Source of the DNA: Cephalotus follicularis
Taxonomy: Eukaryota; Streptophyta; Magnoliopsida; Oxalidales; Cephalotaceae
Length of the DNA stretch: 64,000 nucleotides
Direction: 5' to 3'
Assembly: GCA_001972305.1 (NCBI GenBank)
Contig: BDDD01000315.1
Coordinates: forward strand, 8,761 to 72,760
Shown here: positions 1 to 11,115 of the stretch, one piece after another
Numbering within the stretch: position 1 is the first letter of the stretch
How the letters are laid out: every line of letters begins with the position of its first letter
Translations under genes and position numbers: made by a program
Notes under the pieces: model-generated
Told to the model about the DNA's origin: nothing
What the model saw: only the letters and a program-made list of their open reading frames with translations
Database searches by the model: none

Positions 1-924
1 TTTTTGAATAATCATATACGTGATTGCATGGATTTGTTTTATGTCGTTGATAAATATTGGATTTTAATTAGAATCCCATTTTGTTTGAATTGATTTTCAG
101 AAAAATAAATAATTTGAAAGTTTTTGACATGCTGAGATATAACCACCTATGGGGTTACCATATGCGAGTTTTTTGGCACAAAGATATGACACCAGCTGTG
201 GCAGTGTGATCAGTCCACAACGTCTCCCATTGTATCATTTGTAGAGAAATTTGGATTCGTAATTTGATTGTCACGGGTGTGACATTTATTTGGAGACGTA
301 TAAGTCTATCCTAGGATATTTTTCTGTCTGTCTGTTTGAGAATTGGTTGTGTTGTGTCGTACACGTCATCCCGCTACGCCTGTGGATCGTAGGAAGTCCC
401 TTGCATCTATATTACATACCGGTATGTTACTGCTTGTTTGGCTTTGTATGTACGCGATATTTGTATGTTTGTTTGGAACTCGAGATAAAATTAAAATGTT
501 TGGAAACATTTATTTGCTTTATGAAAATTTTAAAGTTATATGTATATGTTTGCTTGAGATTTTGCAAAATTGTCTGTATTTAAATCGTTTGTTTATTTGT
601 TTTGTTATTCTATATTTGTATTGCGATTTGTTCAGCCGTGTGTTTTTTTCTGCGGCAAGTATTCGTGGGCGTTAGGGGTAAGTGTGATGAGTGGACCACC
701 TGTGTGTTTGAGATTTAATTAGCAGTCATATTTTACTTATTTCAGTTGTTAGTGGTCATGTATAGACCATGCATTCTTGATTTAATTGTGATTGTTACTT
801 TGAATTTGAGTTTATGGTATTGTTATTGGATTATTGATTATTTTTCTTATATAAATGTCGTTATATTCTTTGTTGTGAATTTGTAAGTTTGTTTGGTGAC
901 ACCCTGGTCCAGTAGGGGTGTTAC
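1..924 (+). mobile_element. 3' part of a Ty3/gypsy-type LTR
   Basis: The stretch is T-rich and gene-free and ends at 924 with GGTGACACCCTGG followed by AGGGGTGTTACA, a terminus typical of long plant gypsy LTRs. No primer-binding site follows the end, so this is either a 3' LTR or a solo LTR. Its start is outside the window or not visible. Small open frames at 290-675 are T-rich and hydrophobic and look like chance ORFs. Confidence 0.4.
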
Positions 925-1426
925 ATTATTACAATTATTATTATATCACATACAAGTCACAGGTGTTATACAATATACTTTAAATCTTCAATCTTCTCGT
1001 CACTTTCCACTGCGACTATCGACAATTAATAAACTACTCTACTCATAAATAATAAAGAAAACTCGATTTTAAATCGCGGGTATTTACAAGTGGGAGAAAG
1101 AAAGTTAAAACAGATAACAAATAAGGGAGAGAAGGCATGAAAGTCTTATTTAAAAAAATATTACAAACACCTACCATTAAAACAATAAATCTACCATACA
1201 TTCAACACTTAAATAAATAAAAGCATTCATCTAGCCTAAAGCCTGTACTCTACCATCATGCATATTTTAATTCAATCACATTGAATAGAAACAATGGTTA
1301 AATGGATGAGTAATAATGAGCATCTACAAAGTCTATGTCCACATAACACTATTCTCAACTCTTGGAAAAAATCTAAAAACTTTAATATTTTGAGTTCAGG
1401 ATTTACTATTCATATTGGACCAGAAA
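925..1426. other. AT-rich intergenic sequence
   Basis: About 500 bp of AT-rich sequence between two LTRs. I see no ORF, RNA gene or repeat in it. Confidence 0.6.
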
Positions 1427-2224
1427 TGTGAGGTCCCATTCTCGAAGGATCGGTCGCATCACGTCACGTACAAATAATATACAATTGTCGGGCCTAGGTA
1501 CCATATTAAAAAACAAGATAAATTAAAACTTTTATGACAATCATGTATAATGTACTTAATGTAATACAAGAACCCCTTTAATATTACAATCCCAAATATA
1601 AGTATATTACTTAGTCCAATTTAATACATCACAATACATACTACAACGCAAAGCATAAGAAATAGCATAAAGTTCGGTCCTTACGGTCTTCAAGTCTGTG
1701 AGCGGAAGAGTAGGAACTAGCAGTCTCCATGAGAACTGGTCCTTGTAGTGTTACCTAAAAACATATAGATCCCCCATCCCGAAGGAGGGGTCAGCTATAG
1801 GGCCAAATAGATATATCCCAATACGCAGATTATGCTATATACATGTATGCAGTGTGATATAAAGGTGTAAGTGCATATCAACAAGTATCAAATGTACAGT
1901 ATTAATGCATGGCATATAAGAATGCATGAATGCCAATTGCGATATACTAGTCGTATACAACTGTCCCATACCGGTGTATAGGAGTGGGATCTAATATAAG
2001 TCCTATCAATTATCTAGCAGATAATCAATAGTAATCAATAACATAGTGTGGATGCACTCTGATAAAATCCAATCAAGTAAATACTATAAAGCGTGTGACC
2101 TCATATCTGTTCAAGTCAAATCAAGTCAAGTAGAATGGCAATCTAACCCCCAAAGGGTAGTCCTATAGAGTGGACGGCTAGATCGACCCAGTAGATTCAA
2201 ATCAATAGATTAAACCTACTAGGC

Positions 2225-2420
2225 CTAGGTAGTGGTAAGTGCCAGCTAAGAGCCTACTCAGTGGTAAGTGCTATCTGAGCACATACATGGTGGTAAGTGC
2301 CCACTCGTGTACATACGTGGTGGTAAGTGCCACCAAGTGCATCCTCAAATGATCAGGAGTCATTGTGTAGGCGACGGTAGGTACTATCAAACGTGTTCAT
2401 AGCAGTAAATGCCATCGGAG
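2225..2420. repeat. Short tandem repeats inside the Tekay LTR
   Basis: Four or more units of about 30 bp share the core GTGGTAAGTGCC followed by a variable stretch and GTGCATAC-like text. A diverged version of the same array is at about 22890-23045 in the G1 5' LTR, so the array belongs to the LTR family. Confidence 0.7.
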
Positions 2421-3079
2421 GGGGTCAAATCAAGTAATATAGTCGAAGGCTGGTGACGATGTAATCAGGGAAAGTAGACGATAAATCAGTCTTCTCGCAT
2501 CTTGACTAGGGTCACGAGGTAGCTATAATAGGAACAATCAAATCAGGTCAATACAAGTCAAATACACATGTCCATAGTATAAGTCAATAGGCGGCAAAGA
2601 TCTATCTGGGGGAATAGGCAGACATAAAGTTCTCTTGTGGCTGGCCCGATTAGAAATCACTAAGTACCTATGGTTGAAGTCAATCAAACAATCAAAGTCA
2701 ATAACAGCCAGTGACAATATCATTAACTACCAGGCAACATATATCTAATCGATGTGGTTAGCAGGCGAACTCGGGAATCATTACTGTGCCTATGGTCTCA
2801 ATTAGTCACTCTATCCTCAACGTGACTATTCCATCATTCATCATGATGGGTCGGTTAATGCTAATACTGTGGTTAAATCAACTAGACAAGAAATCTAGTG
2901 ATCAACGGATCGGTTAGCCCATCGTGTCAATCGAAAGTGGTACATAATCAGTTGATCTGCAAAAAGATCAATGTGACATGCCTAACTAAAAAGAAAACAA
3001 TTGAAAAGTCTTGAGTGATCTCAAGAGTCGATCCAGTCAAGTAGTTGTTTTGAAAAGAATTGAAAATAGTTTAGTTTGT

Positions 3080-3560
3080 ATAAAATAGGGCCTTAAGCGG
3101 CGACACCTTCATACCAAGCGGTGACTCTTTGGGCTCTAAAATCAGTTCTGTATAAGTTGTACTATGCGGTGACAATTATACTAAGTGGCAACGCTTATAG
3201 GTCAGCGCTTGATGTCCACGCTCAGCACTGTTGGCAATGCTTTGCACCAAAATGAAGCTATGTTAAGCGGCGATGGTTGACGTTTTGGGCTCTAAAATTA
3301 GTTATGTATAAGGTGTAAGTCAGACTAAGTGGCGACACTTATAGGTCAGCACTTGATGTCCACACTTAACACTGTCGGCAGTGATTTGCACCAAAACGAA
3401 GCTATGTTAAGCAGCGATGGTTGATATTAAGCGTCAACGCTTAATATCAAATTTTCAATGCTTAACATCAAAGCGTTGGTGCTTTGATCATGTTCGTCAA
3501 ATTTCCAAGTATTAGCTATACTAAGTAGCGACGGTCATGGGTAAAGCGTAGGTGCTTAGA
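3080..3560. repeat. Cluster of GCG(T/G)CGACGCTT-type motifs (Tekay LTR copy 1)
   Basis: A run of variants such as AAGCGGCGAC, GTGGCAACGCTTA, AAGCGTCAACGCTTAA and AAGCGTTGGTGCTTTG. The same cluster is at the same place in the other two Tekay LTR copies (13585-13935 and 23725-24010). The variants differ mostly by C-to-T and G-to-A changes, as expected if the CpGs were methylated. Confidence 0.7.
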
Positions 3561-4507
3561 CAACACTGTGACATTTTCAGGTGAGTTTTTCAACTATTTT
3601 TCAACCCAATCTTTACCAAAACATATTCTGTCAATTTTAGGGCCTCATTAGGTTTATTAGGGTCCATAAATCAGTCCTAAAACAATTGGATCCATTGATT
3701 AACCCTAGTTCCAATTCTAGGTCATTAATCACAACAACCTAAAACTAGCATCACCAACCAAGTTAACACACCAAATCAGTTTAATCAGTCAAATATACAA
3801 GCAATATAGTGCATAATCAATAGCATTTTAGGTAGAGAAACTCTACCAAAATGCTTGGAGCTTGAGAGTTGTTGAAACAACAGAAATCGGAGGTTGGACT
3901 CAAGTTTAAATCCGCCCACCGGTTTGAGCAAGCTTAAATGGAAGTTGTGTAGAGATGAAGTTGTCGTTGTTCTTGCAAGTGAAGAAACTCAAAAACTTCT
4001 TCAATAAGGGCTGGTGAGCTCGGCACAGCAAGAGAGAAGAGACAAAGTGTTTGTGTCTTAGTGTTTTGTTATTCTTTGTGTGAAGTCCGTAGTGTTAGTT
4101 TATAGAGTATGTGTTATAATGTGGTAGTTTGCTTATAGCAAGTCAGTAGAGATATGTGGCTATGAATTAAGAGACAGTCAATTTAAGGATGCGGCTACAG
4201 GGAGAGCATTAGAATAAGTTTAGGTTTAGTGGGGCCAACCTACATGTAGTCTAAATAGCTACAATAAAAGCGGCTCCACGCTCCGAAGTTCAAACGTAAC
4301 GAGCCCGAATATAATAATAAAATGTATTTGATGGAAACAATAAAACCATTTCTGGTGCCAAAATGGACAAGGGGTTAAAGGGTGTAGAACAAAAATTAAA
4401 CATACATACAAGGCAGCAGAAAAACACCCTTAACAAAGCAAAACCAGTCCATAATGGCAAGGACACAAGCCACACGGATCACCACGTCAATAACAAAAGT
4501 TGAATTG

Positions 4508-4535
4508 GTGTCACCATTGCATGCAATGGTGACAC
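4508..4535. repeat. 28-bp perfect palindrome
   Basis: Positions 4508-4535 read identically on both strands, with no spacer; the centre is TTGCATGCAA. It lies in the C1 LTR. I did not find it in the C2 LTRs. Confidence 0.9.
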
Positions 4536-5080
4536 ATAAGCATGGTAAAACATGGTAGCCAAAAGAGGAGGACATGGAGGTTATACCTTCTGTTGGTGGC
4601 TCCTTCTTTATTTGCGGGTACTAGCTTGTGTAGACTCCCTCTTTGATGTTCTCCAACTCCTTGGTACTGCAAGTACTCTAGCCAGCAAGAACCAAAAAGG
4701 TTATCCTCACTTTCTCTCTCAATGCTTATAGAGAGAAGATTGAATTTGACGAGATTGTCAAAAGCAATCCACCCTATATAAGTCACTTGCTTGGTGTATA
4801 ATCAGAGAAGGAATACTCAATGTGCAGAGAGGTCACATACTCAATATGCCCAGCATTAACCCTTCTTCAAAAACTGACCCGTTTTCTGTAGATAAAGCTT
4901 TTCACCAGTCTCATTTCCCACTCTCTCATACACTTAGGATCATGGTGCTAACTCCAAGGAAGCATGAAGCCATGATCCCCACGTGTACACATCATGCATG
5001 GACGGGAGAAAATGGCTAGAGAAGAGGGAGAAAATGTGCCCACGATGTGTGTTCATGCACTGGTTCCATGTCGCGCATAC

Positions 5081-5254
5081 AGCGTCGATGCCTTCGAAGA
5101 AAGCGTCGACTCTTATACAATAATGCACTAAACGTCGACGTCTTTCCAAAAGACATTAACGCCTATCAATGCGTTAAGCGTCGACGCTTCCCAGAAGGTG
5201 TCGACGCTTTGTCCAATGTAATACGTCGACGCTTCCCAGAAGGCATCGATGCTT
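5081..5254. repeat. Seven-copy TCGACG palindrome cluster (C1 LTR)
   Basis: Seven sites lie at about 5081, 5101, 5131, 5176, 5198, 5223 and 5243. The site at 5176-5189 is the exact palindrome AAGCGTCGACGCTT; the others are one to three changes away, such as ACGTCGACGCTT and GCATCGATGCTT. Sites from 5176 on alternate with TCCCAGAAGG. The arginine-rich open frame seen here is a by-product of the repeat. Confidence 0.85.
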
Positions 5255-6554
5255 TGACTGGCAGGTTAAGCAAATTGAGTATAAGTCCAACTTATTTTAT
5301 TCCTTCTAATATTGATTAAGTAAGATCAAGCAAATGTGTTTCTACAAGATGCAAAATCCACATAACCGATATTTGATTTTATAAATCTCACCAAGACTTA
5401 ATAAGTCCAGCATATTATAGAACTAATCATTATTGGGCAAGGACCTTATAAAATCTTGGTTAAACTCGGAGGTGTTCATAAATTACTGAAATACCCCTAG
5501 GGTCTGGTTTAGCCATTCTAAATAGTCCTAGACCAATTTAAATGCTTTCGGAATAATATCTAATATTATTCAGATGAAAAAATTAATCTAATTAATTTTC
5601 CTCTAATTTATTACACACCACTTTAATCCTAGATTTTCTAAGTCCTCGGTTCACGTGTACTATAATCCCTTATCATACTTGGTCCCGATTGAGGTATAGG
5701 GTAAGGATACGCGTCAATCCTAGATAAAACCTTAATATCTAAAATATCTGATTATTACTAGGACCTTTGGCAGATTCTCTAGAAATCTAATTTTCAATCT
5801 ACCTCAACCTTGGCCAAGGATTTCATAAGTAAAAAATACAATCAGACCATAATAGGGTCGATCAACTTCGCTCAGGTGTGACAATCCCTTATTGCGCACT
5901 CGCTTATATTCATATAGATTCGATCATACCTAAAGACCACCCGATTGTCAGCCCTGTGTAAGAACTGGGTAAGGTGGAGATCAAAGCATAACCGTCTCCA
6001 TACAATATAGAACAGTCATTCAGGTCTAAGAATCAGACGAGTTCGAGAACTCGCTAAGTGACTAATCCTTATACACAACCGCAACAAGTAGGAGTCACTA
6101 CTAACACGAGAATAGCGACTATCCAAACAGTGTGTCCTACGCGGGTCCAGTTCCGTGTACACGCTCCCAGCACGCACCCCGTATTTGCCCTAGTGTCCAA
6201 CATAGATGGTGGTGAGAGAATCCATCCTCCAATTCCATGAGCAGGCAACATACGCGTAAGTCTATCCAGTTCAATAATGCCCACAAAGTGAACCTATGAC
6301 TTGGAACTAATTCGACATAAGGAATAAGGTAACCAATCTCATAGCCTCCATGCTAAGCTTCCAACCTTATGTCAGGGCATCACAAGCGTAAGTAGGTAAA
6401 TAATAAACTACTTAAATTAAGTGAAAAAACACAAGTGATATTGCCATAACAAATTAGCATATGTCATATATAAAAGGAATAAGATTGTTTATATACAAGG
6501 ATGGATATAATACGACAGCCCATCCAATGGCTTCTCGGGTCACTACATCTAACA

Positions 6555-6567
6555 ATCTCCCAGTTGA
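6555..6567 (-). other. C1 polypurine tract
   Basis: The minus strand reads CAACTGGGAGAT immediately before the LTR start TGTTAGATG, the usual copia plus-strand primer context. Confidence 0.7.
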
Positions 6568-6599
6568 CCCTCAAGACATGAACTCCTATAGCCTAAACC

Positions 6600-8040
6600 C
6601 ATCGTCCCACGATGATGCTCCAGAGCCTTGCTGCCCATTGCCTTGGTCAATGGATCTACTGTGTTCTCCTCTGAGGAGACCCTCTCAAGATGAATATCTC
6701 CCATACCAATAATCTCCCGGATCAAATGATAACGTCGATCGATGTGTTTGGATCGCTTGTGAGACCGAGGTTCCTTGGCTTGTGCTACAGCCCCATTATT
6801 GTCACAGTATATAACAACTGGACTGCTAATGGAAGGAACAACTCCTAGTTCAGTAATGAACTTACGCATCCATACACCCTCCTTGGCGACGTCTGAGGCT
6901 TCTATGTACTCGGCTTCTGTGGTAGAATCTTCAATAGTCCCTTGCTTTGAACTACGCCAGCTCACAGCTCCACCATTAAGTACAAAGACGTACCCAGAGA
7001 CAGATTTGTGATCATCTGGATCACTATCAAAACTGGAGTCTGTGAAGCCCTCCAATTTCATCTCATTATCCTTTCCATATATGAAGAAGATATTCTGAGT
7101 CCTTGAAAGGTACTTCAGAATTCCCTTAACCACCTCCCAGTGCTTCTCATCGGGATCAGACTGAAATCGACTTGCCATACCTAGGGCATGTGCGACATCA
7201 GGCCTAGTACATAACATGGCATACATGATCGACCCTACTGCCGAAGCATAAGGTATCTGACTCATGCATGCTCTCTCTTCAGATGTCTGAGGAGACATCT
7301 TTCGAGAAAGATAAATTCCTTCGCCTATTGGCAATAGGCCTCTCTTGGAATTCTCCATGCTAAACCTTTTCAGCACCTTGCTGATGTACTGGCTTTGGGA
7401 AAGCCTAAGCAACCTATTGGATCTATCCCTGAAGATCCTAATACCCAGTATATAGGTGGATTCTCCCAAATCCTTCATGAAAAAGTTCTTAGTCAGCCAT
7501 ATCTTTGCAAACTGTAACATACCTACATCATTCTCAATGAGTAGGATGTCATCTACATATAGCACTAAAAAAATGATACTAGGTCCCTCTTGCTTTTGAT
7601 AAACACAGGGCTCATCTACATATTTGATGAAGTCAAAAGCTTTGACTGCTTCATCAAAACATAGATTCCAACTACAAGATGCTTACTTTAGTTTATAGAT
7701 GGACCGTTCGAGTTTTCACACCATATGCGGATGCTCGGCAGATGTAAACCCCTCGGGTTGGGACATATATATGTCCTCTTCAAGAGGCCCATTCAAGAAT
7801 GCCGTCTTAATATCCATTTGCCATATCTCATAATCACAAAGAGCGGCAATAGCAAGCAAAATCTGAATGGATTTAAGCATGGCGAAAGGTGAGAAAGTCT
7901 CAGTATAGTCGACTCCATGTCGCTGTCTATACCTTTTTGCCACTAATCGAGCTTTATAAGTCTCGATATTTCCATCTGCATTCATCTTGTTCTTCAAGAT
8001 CCATTTTTAGCCAATAGGCACTATGCCTTCGAGTGCTTCA
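6600..8040 (-). pseudogene. C1 reverse transcriptase and RNase H region
   Basis: The part near 6600-7570 encodes the second half of copia RT and RNase H. It includes the YVDDILL polymerase motif close to 7560, the region GSIMYAMLCTRPDVAHALG, the RNase H text GFTDSSFDSDPDDHKSV, and the end region IYCDNNGAVAQAKEPRSHKRS. The 7716-7997 part holds the first half of RT (KARLVAKRYRQRHGVDYTET, QMDIKTAFLNGPLEEDIYM). Its role in an active element was cDNA synthesis. It is broken. Confidence 0.9.
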
Positions 8041-9310
8041 ACCAAATTCCAAACTTGGTTGGAGTACATGGAATCCATTTCGGATTTCATGGCTTCTAGT
8101 CATGCTTCAGATTCAGTGCCCTGCACTGCCTCTTGATAGCTGGTAGGCTCGTCATCTTTAATGATGTTGATCTCATAAGTACCATCAATGAGGAAACCAT
8201 ACCTCTCAGGTGCTAATGGGATCCTACCTGATCTCCTCAAAGGAGCTTTCCCTAACTGAGAACCATTCTCAGCCTGAGATCCAATCTCAGATGTGTCTGT
8301 TGAAGGTCCAACCTCTAACTCCTCCATTTCCTGTATGGTTTCTACCTGTGCTAACTCCTTGAGTTCCACCTTACTCCCACTGTTTCCTTCAAGAAGGTAT
8401 TCCTTCTCTAGAAACACATCATTTCGCGAAACAAATATTCTTTGTTCGTTAGGATGGTAGAGGTAGTATCCTTTAGTTTCTTTTGGATACCCCGCAAACT
8501 TGCAACGGTCCGACCTCGCTTCCAGCTTATCTGCATCAAGCCTCTTGACATAAGCTGGACATCCCTAAACCTTTAAATGGCTCAAGCTAGGTTTCCTTCC
8601 TGACCATACCTGGTATGGAGTGGAAGGTACAGATTTTGAAGGAATCTGATTCAAGATATAAGCAGCTGTATCTAGGGCATAACCCTAGAGATAGGTAGGA
8701 AGGTCAGTAAAAGACATCATAGATCGAACCATGTCCAACAAGGTCCGATTCCTCCTTTCGGACACACATTATGCTGTGGTGTTCCAGAAGGTGTCTATTG
8801 AGATAGAATTCCGTTATCTTTGAGATAACCTAGGAATTCAGCTGACAGGTATTCGCCACCTCGGTCCAACTGAAGTATTTTAATAGATTTACCTATCTGT
8901 TTTTCTACTTCAAGTTTGAACTCCTTAAATTTCTTAAAGGATGCTGACTTGTGTTTCATCAAATACACATAACCAAACCTAGATAAATCATAGGTAAAGG
9001 TTATGAAGTAGATATAACCTCCTCGAGCATTGACTGACATAGGACCACATACGTCAGTATGGACTAAGCCCAGTAAGTCCATTGCCCTTTCTCCTTGACC
9101 TGAGAAGGGAGATTTGGTCATCTTTCCTAATAAACAGGATTCACAAGTTGGATAGGACTCTAAGTCCTGGATATCAAGGAGATCATCCTTAACCAACTGT
9201 GATAGTCTAGCATGACTAAGATGACGAAGTCTACAATGCCAAGTAAAGGTTTTATTTAGCTCAATTTTTTTTTGTCTTTTCCTATTATTACTTTGCTCAA
9301 TGGACAATAT
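8041..9310 (-). pseudogene. C1 integrase region
   Basis: GAG-pre-integrase and integrase text: the zinc-binding segment (WHCRLRHLSHARLSQLVKDD, CESCLLGKMTKSPFSGQGER), the core with HTDVCGPMSV and LDRGGEYLSAEF, and the copia linker towards RT (FLEKEYLLEGNSGSKVE, RRSGRIPLAPERYGF). It is broken. Confidence 0.85.
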
Positions 9311-9548
9311 ATTTGATTATGAAGTATTTAAGATATATAATTCATTGTTGATAACCCCATTACCAACACAAATATTGTTTGAATATATAAAACATCAAGT
9401 GTCTTGGAATCTAAGCTCCAAGCCCAAATGACATAAGTGAGAAACACTTAGAATGTTCCGAACAATATTCATAACTTAATAACAAGGATCTGATGTCAAA
9501 TTATAATTATTACACAAACAAATATCATAAATTCCAATAGCTTGAGCA

Positions 9549-10120
9549 ATGATCCTAGATCCATCACCAAGCCTCAAGTCCAGATCTCCTGCTCTAAGCT
9601 TTCTAACTTTTTTTAGTCCCTACAATGAATTGCAAAGGTTAGTTCCACATCCAATATCTAATACCCATGAAGAACTACTATTCAAAGCTAGATTAAGTTC
9701 AATCATGAAAATACCTGATGTACTCGCACCCAGTAGAGACTCCAGCAACAGTAACACGACAAACCTTTTTCCATTGCCCGGTCTTACCGCGCTAGAAACA
9801 AGCACCTTCAGCAGCTAACTGCTTCATACGATATTTGGCAACACTCCCACTAGCTCCAAGCTTACCCTTCTTCTTTTTTTTGCTTCTTCTTACCCTTGCC
9901 TTTTGTTTTGACAGGCATGAGAACGCCCTTCCCTTTAGAGGAAGATGAGGTACTGCCCTTTCATTGGGGAGACCTAGAAGAAGGAAGAAGTAGGGGGTGG
10001 GTCTTTGACTTCCTAGAGTCAAAATCGGCCTCAGCTGTACTCAGCTCAGATAGAGTCACCTCTATCTTGTTCATGTGAAAGTTCACCAAGAACTGTGAGC
10101 ACGACTTAGGAAGGGAGCGT
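9549..10120 (-). pseudogene. C1 gag 3' part and protease region
   Basis: Text such as SSSSWVLDIGCGTNLCNSL is the copia protease segment. The basic, lysine-rich stretch KKKKKGKLGASGSVAKYRMK near 9850-10020 is the Gag zinc-knuckle lead-in and matches C2 at 30480-30600. Gag is interrupted at 10120 by the Cassandra LTR. Confidence 0.75.
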
Positions 10121-10166
10121 TTCCACGTGGGCCATCACGATTCTGTCTTAATTGATGGATTGGTCT

Positions 10167-10240
10167 GATTTCCCAGGAGGTCACCCATCCTGGTTTTTCC
10201 CTGAGCGTAGCACACTTAATCTTGGAGTTTTCACTAACTC
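10167..10240 (-). other. 5S rRNA-derived segment, Cassandra 1 3' LTR
   Basis: The plus strand holds TCCCAGGAGGTCACCCATCC and then GAGCGTAGCACACTTAATC, the reverse complement of the conserved 3' half of plant 5S rRNA (AAGCGTGCTTGGGC...GGATGGGTGACCTCCTGGG). It is diverged, so it is not a working 5S gene. Confidence 0.85.
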
Positions 10241-10499
10241 CTCAGCCAATCCATCAAAAGGCGCCTAATGTAATTAGGTTTAAGGATCATTTCTTATATA
10301 GCACAGTCATACTTTTCCCTTTTTTGATGGATCTGGCTCATTCCTGTCACAAGGGCGGCTCAATCTCATGGATAACCATTTCCTCATGGTGGCTTCATCT
10401 CATGGATAGCCCTTTCCTCTTACCCACTCTTTGTGGTGTCACAGGCCCTCCAGCTTCTGTCTGGTTCATCCCCGAACCACATCTACTAGAGGGGGTCTG

Positions 10500-10513
10500 T
10501 CTTTGATACCAAT
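10500..10513 (-). other. Cassandra 1 primer-binding site
   Basis: The minus strand reads ATTGGTATCAAAG directly after the LTR end TTGTTACA. It resembles the tRNA-iMet complement TGGTATCAGAGC with one change. Confidence 0.75.
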
Positions 10514-10640
10514 TGTAACAACCCGATCCTTAACCACATGAGAAAGTGTCCGCTTTTATCCCGCGCAGAACATACAGCGCCCATACATCTGGGTTTCCAT
10601 GTGGGCCATCTCGGTTTTGTCCTAATTGATGGATTGGTCA

Positions 10641-10703
10641 GACTTCCCAGGAGGTCACCCATCCTAGTTTTGCCCTGAGCGTAGCATGCTTGACCTTGGA
10701 GTT
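10641..10703 (-). other. 5S rRNA-derived segment, Cassandra 1 5' LTR
   Basis: The plus strand has ACTTCCCAGGAGGTCACCCA followed by TCCTAGT, then GCATGCTTGACCTTGGAGTT, which match the reverse complement of plant 5S rRNA with small gaps. In Cassandra this region carries the internal Pol III promoter; whether it is active here cannot be judged. Confidence 0.88.
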
Positions 10704-10919
10704 TCCACTAACTCCTCAGCCAATCTATCAAAAGGGGCCTAACGTAATTAGGTTCAAGGATCATTTCTTATATAGCACAGCCATACTTTTCCCCTTTTCG
10801 ATGGATCCGCTCATTCCTATCACAGGAGCGGCTCCATCTCATGGATAGCCCTTTCCTCATGGTGACTTCATCTCATGGATAGCCCTTTCCTCTTGCCCAT
10901 TGTTAAGTGTGGTGTCACA

Positions 10920-11115
10920 TGGTCGTAAAGCGTCGATGCTTGTATCTTGGCGTCGACGGTTTGACACCTTAACCCGTTTTCTTCACTCCATTTAATCAAC
11001 TTTCCCTTTATTTCAATTAAGCCCCTCAATTAATTCAATAATCACAACTCATAGAATAACGAGACATAAAATTCCAATTTAATGTATATTTTATTCATCA
11101 ATTGTATAATATACA
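10920..11115. other. Short unassigned stretch with a motif pair and a hairpin
   Basis: Right after the Cassandra LTR lie AAGCGTCGATGCTTG and GCGTCGACGGTTTG (10927-10965), two members of the motif seen in other elements. The rest is AT-rich. At 11081-11117 AATGTATATT and AATATACATT form a 10-bp perfect stem around a 17-base loop, extended by CAATT/AATTG with one bulge. I cannot assign the stretch to an element. Confidence 0.5.

Larger units (their letters stand above)
1427..4322 (-). mobile_element. Tekay-like gypsy LTR, solo or truncated
   Basis: The sequence matches, along nearly its whole length, the 5' LTR of G1 at 22041-24862 at roughly 85% by eye. It begins on the plus strand with TGTGAGGTCCC, as that LTR begins TGTGACGTCCC. 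About 130 bp at its right end is missing where copia C1 begins. The base pairs left of 1427 do not form the TGGTATCAGAG primer site seen beside the G1 5' LTR, so this is a 3' or solo LTR. It is old. C1 probably inserted into it or truncated it. Confidence 0.75.
4323..6554 (-). repeat. C1 3' LTR
   Basis: About 2.2 kb. The right end (CATCTAACA at 6554) is next to a polypurine tract and matches the C2 LTR end. Homology to the C2 LTRs is clear over 5340-6554 and patchy at 4330-4760. The left end is placed at the TG of TGTATTTG, where Tekay LTR similarity stops. It carries a GCGTCGACGC motif cluster at 5081-5254 that C2 LTRs lack. Confidence 0.75.
4323..10120 (-). mobile_element. Ty1/copia element C1, broken, 5' end missing
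   Basis: Minus-strand copia remnant. From right to left it holds part of gag, protease, integrase, reverse transcriptase, RNase H, the polypurine tract and a 3' LTR ending at 6554. The protein text is close to that of C2 (25245-38950), so the two are one family, but the LTRs are clearly diverged. Its gag is cut at 10120 by a Cassandra TRIM and no 5' LTR follows, so it lacks its promoter end. It is broken, with at least half a dozen breaks, and looks older than C2. Confidence 0.85.
10121..10919 (-). mobile_element. Cassandra TRIM retrotransposon (5S-bearing)
   Basis: A small non-coding LTR element: LTR 10514-10919 (406 bp, TGTGACACC to TTGTTACA on the minus strand), a 70-bp middle at 10444-10513, and a second LTR 10121-10443 that lacks about 80 bp at its distal end. 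The minus strand just inside the 5' LTR reads ATTGGTATCAAAG, a tRNA-Met-type primer site. Both LTRs contain sequence derived from 5S rRNA on the sense strand, the defining trait of Cassandra. It has no coding capacity, as is usual for TRIMs. It sits in the C1 gag. Confidence 0.85.

Noticed and set aside
1427-4322. Pairing this LTR with the G1 5' LTR as one element
   Set aside because: G1 already has a 3' LTR next to its polypurine tract at 14808, and the flanks of 1427 and 24862 do not share a target duplication.
5047-5319. Arginine-rich open frame with repeats such as RRRFPEGVDAL
   Set aside because: The repetition comes from the GCGTCGACGC DNA motif inside an LTR; there is no family match.
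10641-10703. Possible 5S rRNA gene
   Set aside because: Only the 3' half is recognisable and it is diverged and embedded in a TRIM LTR.
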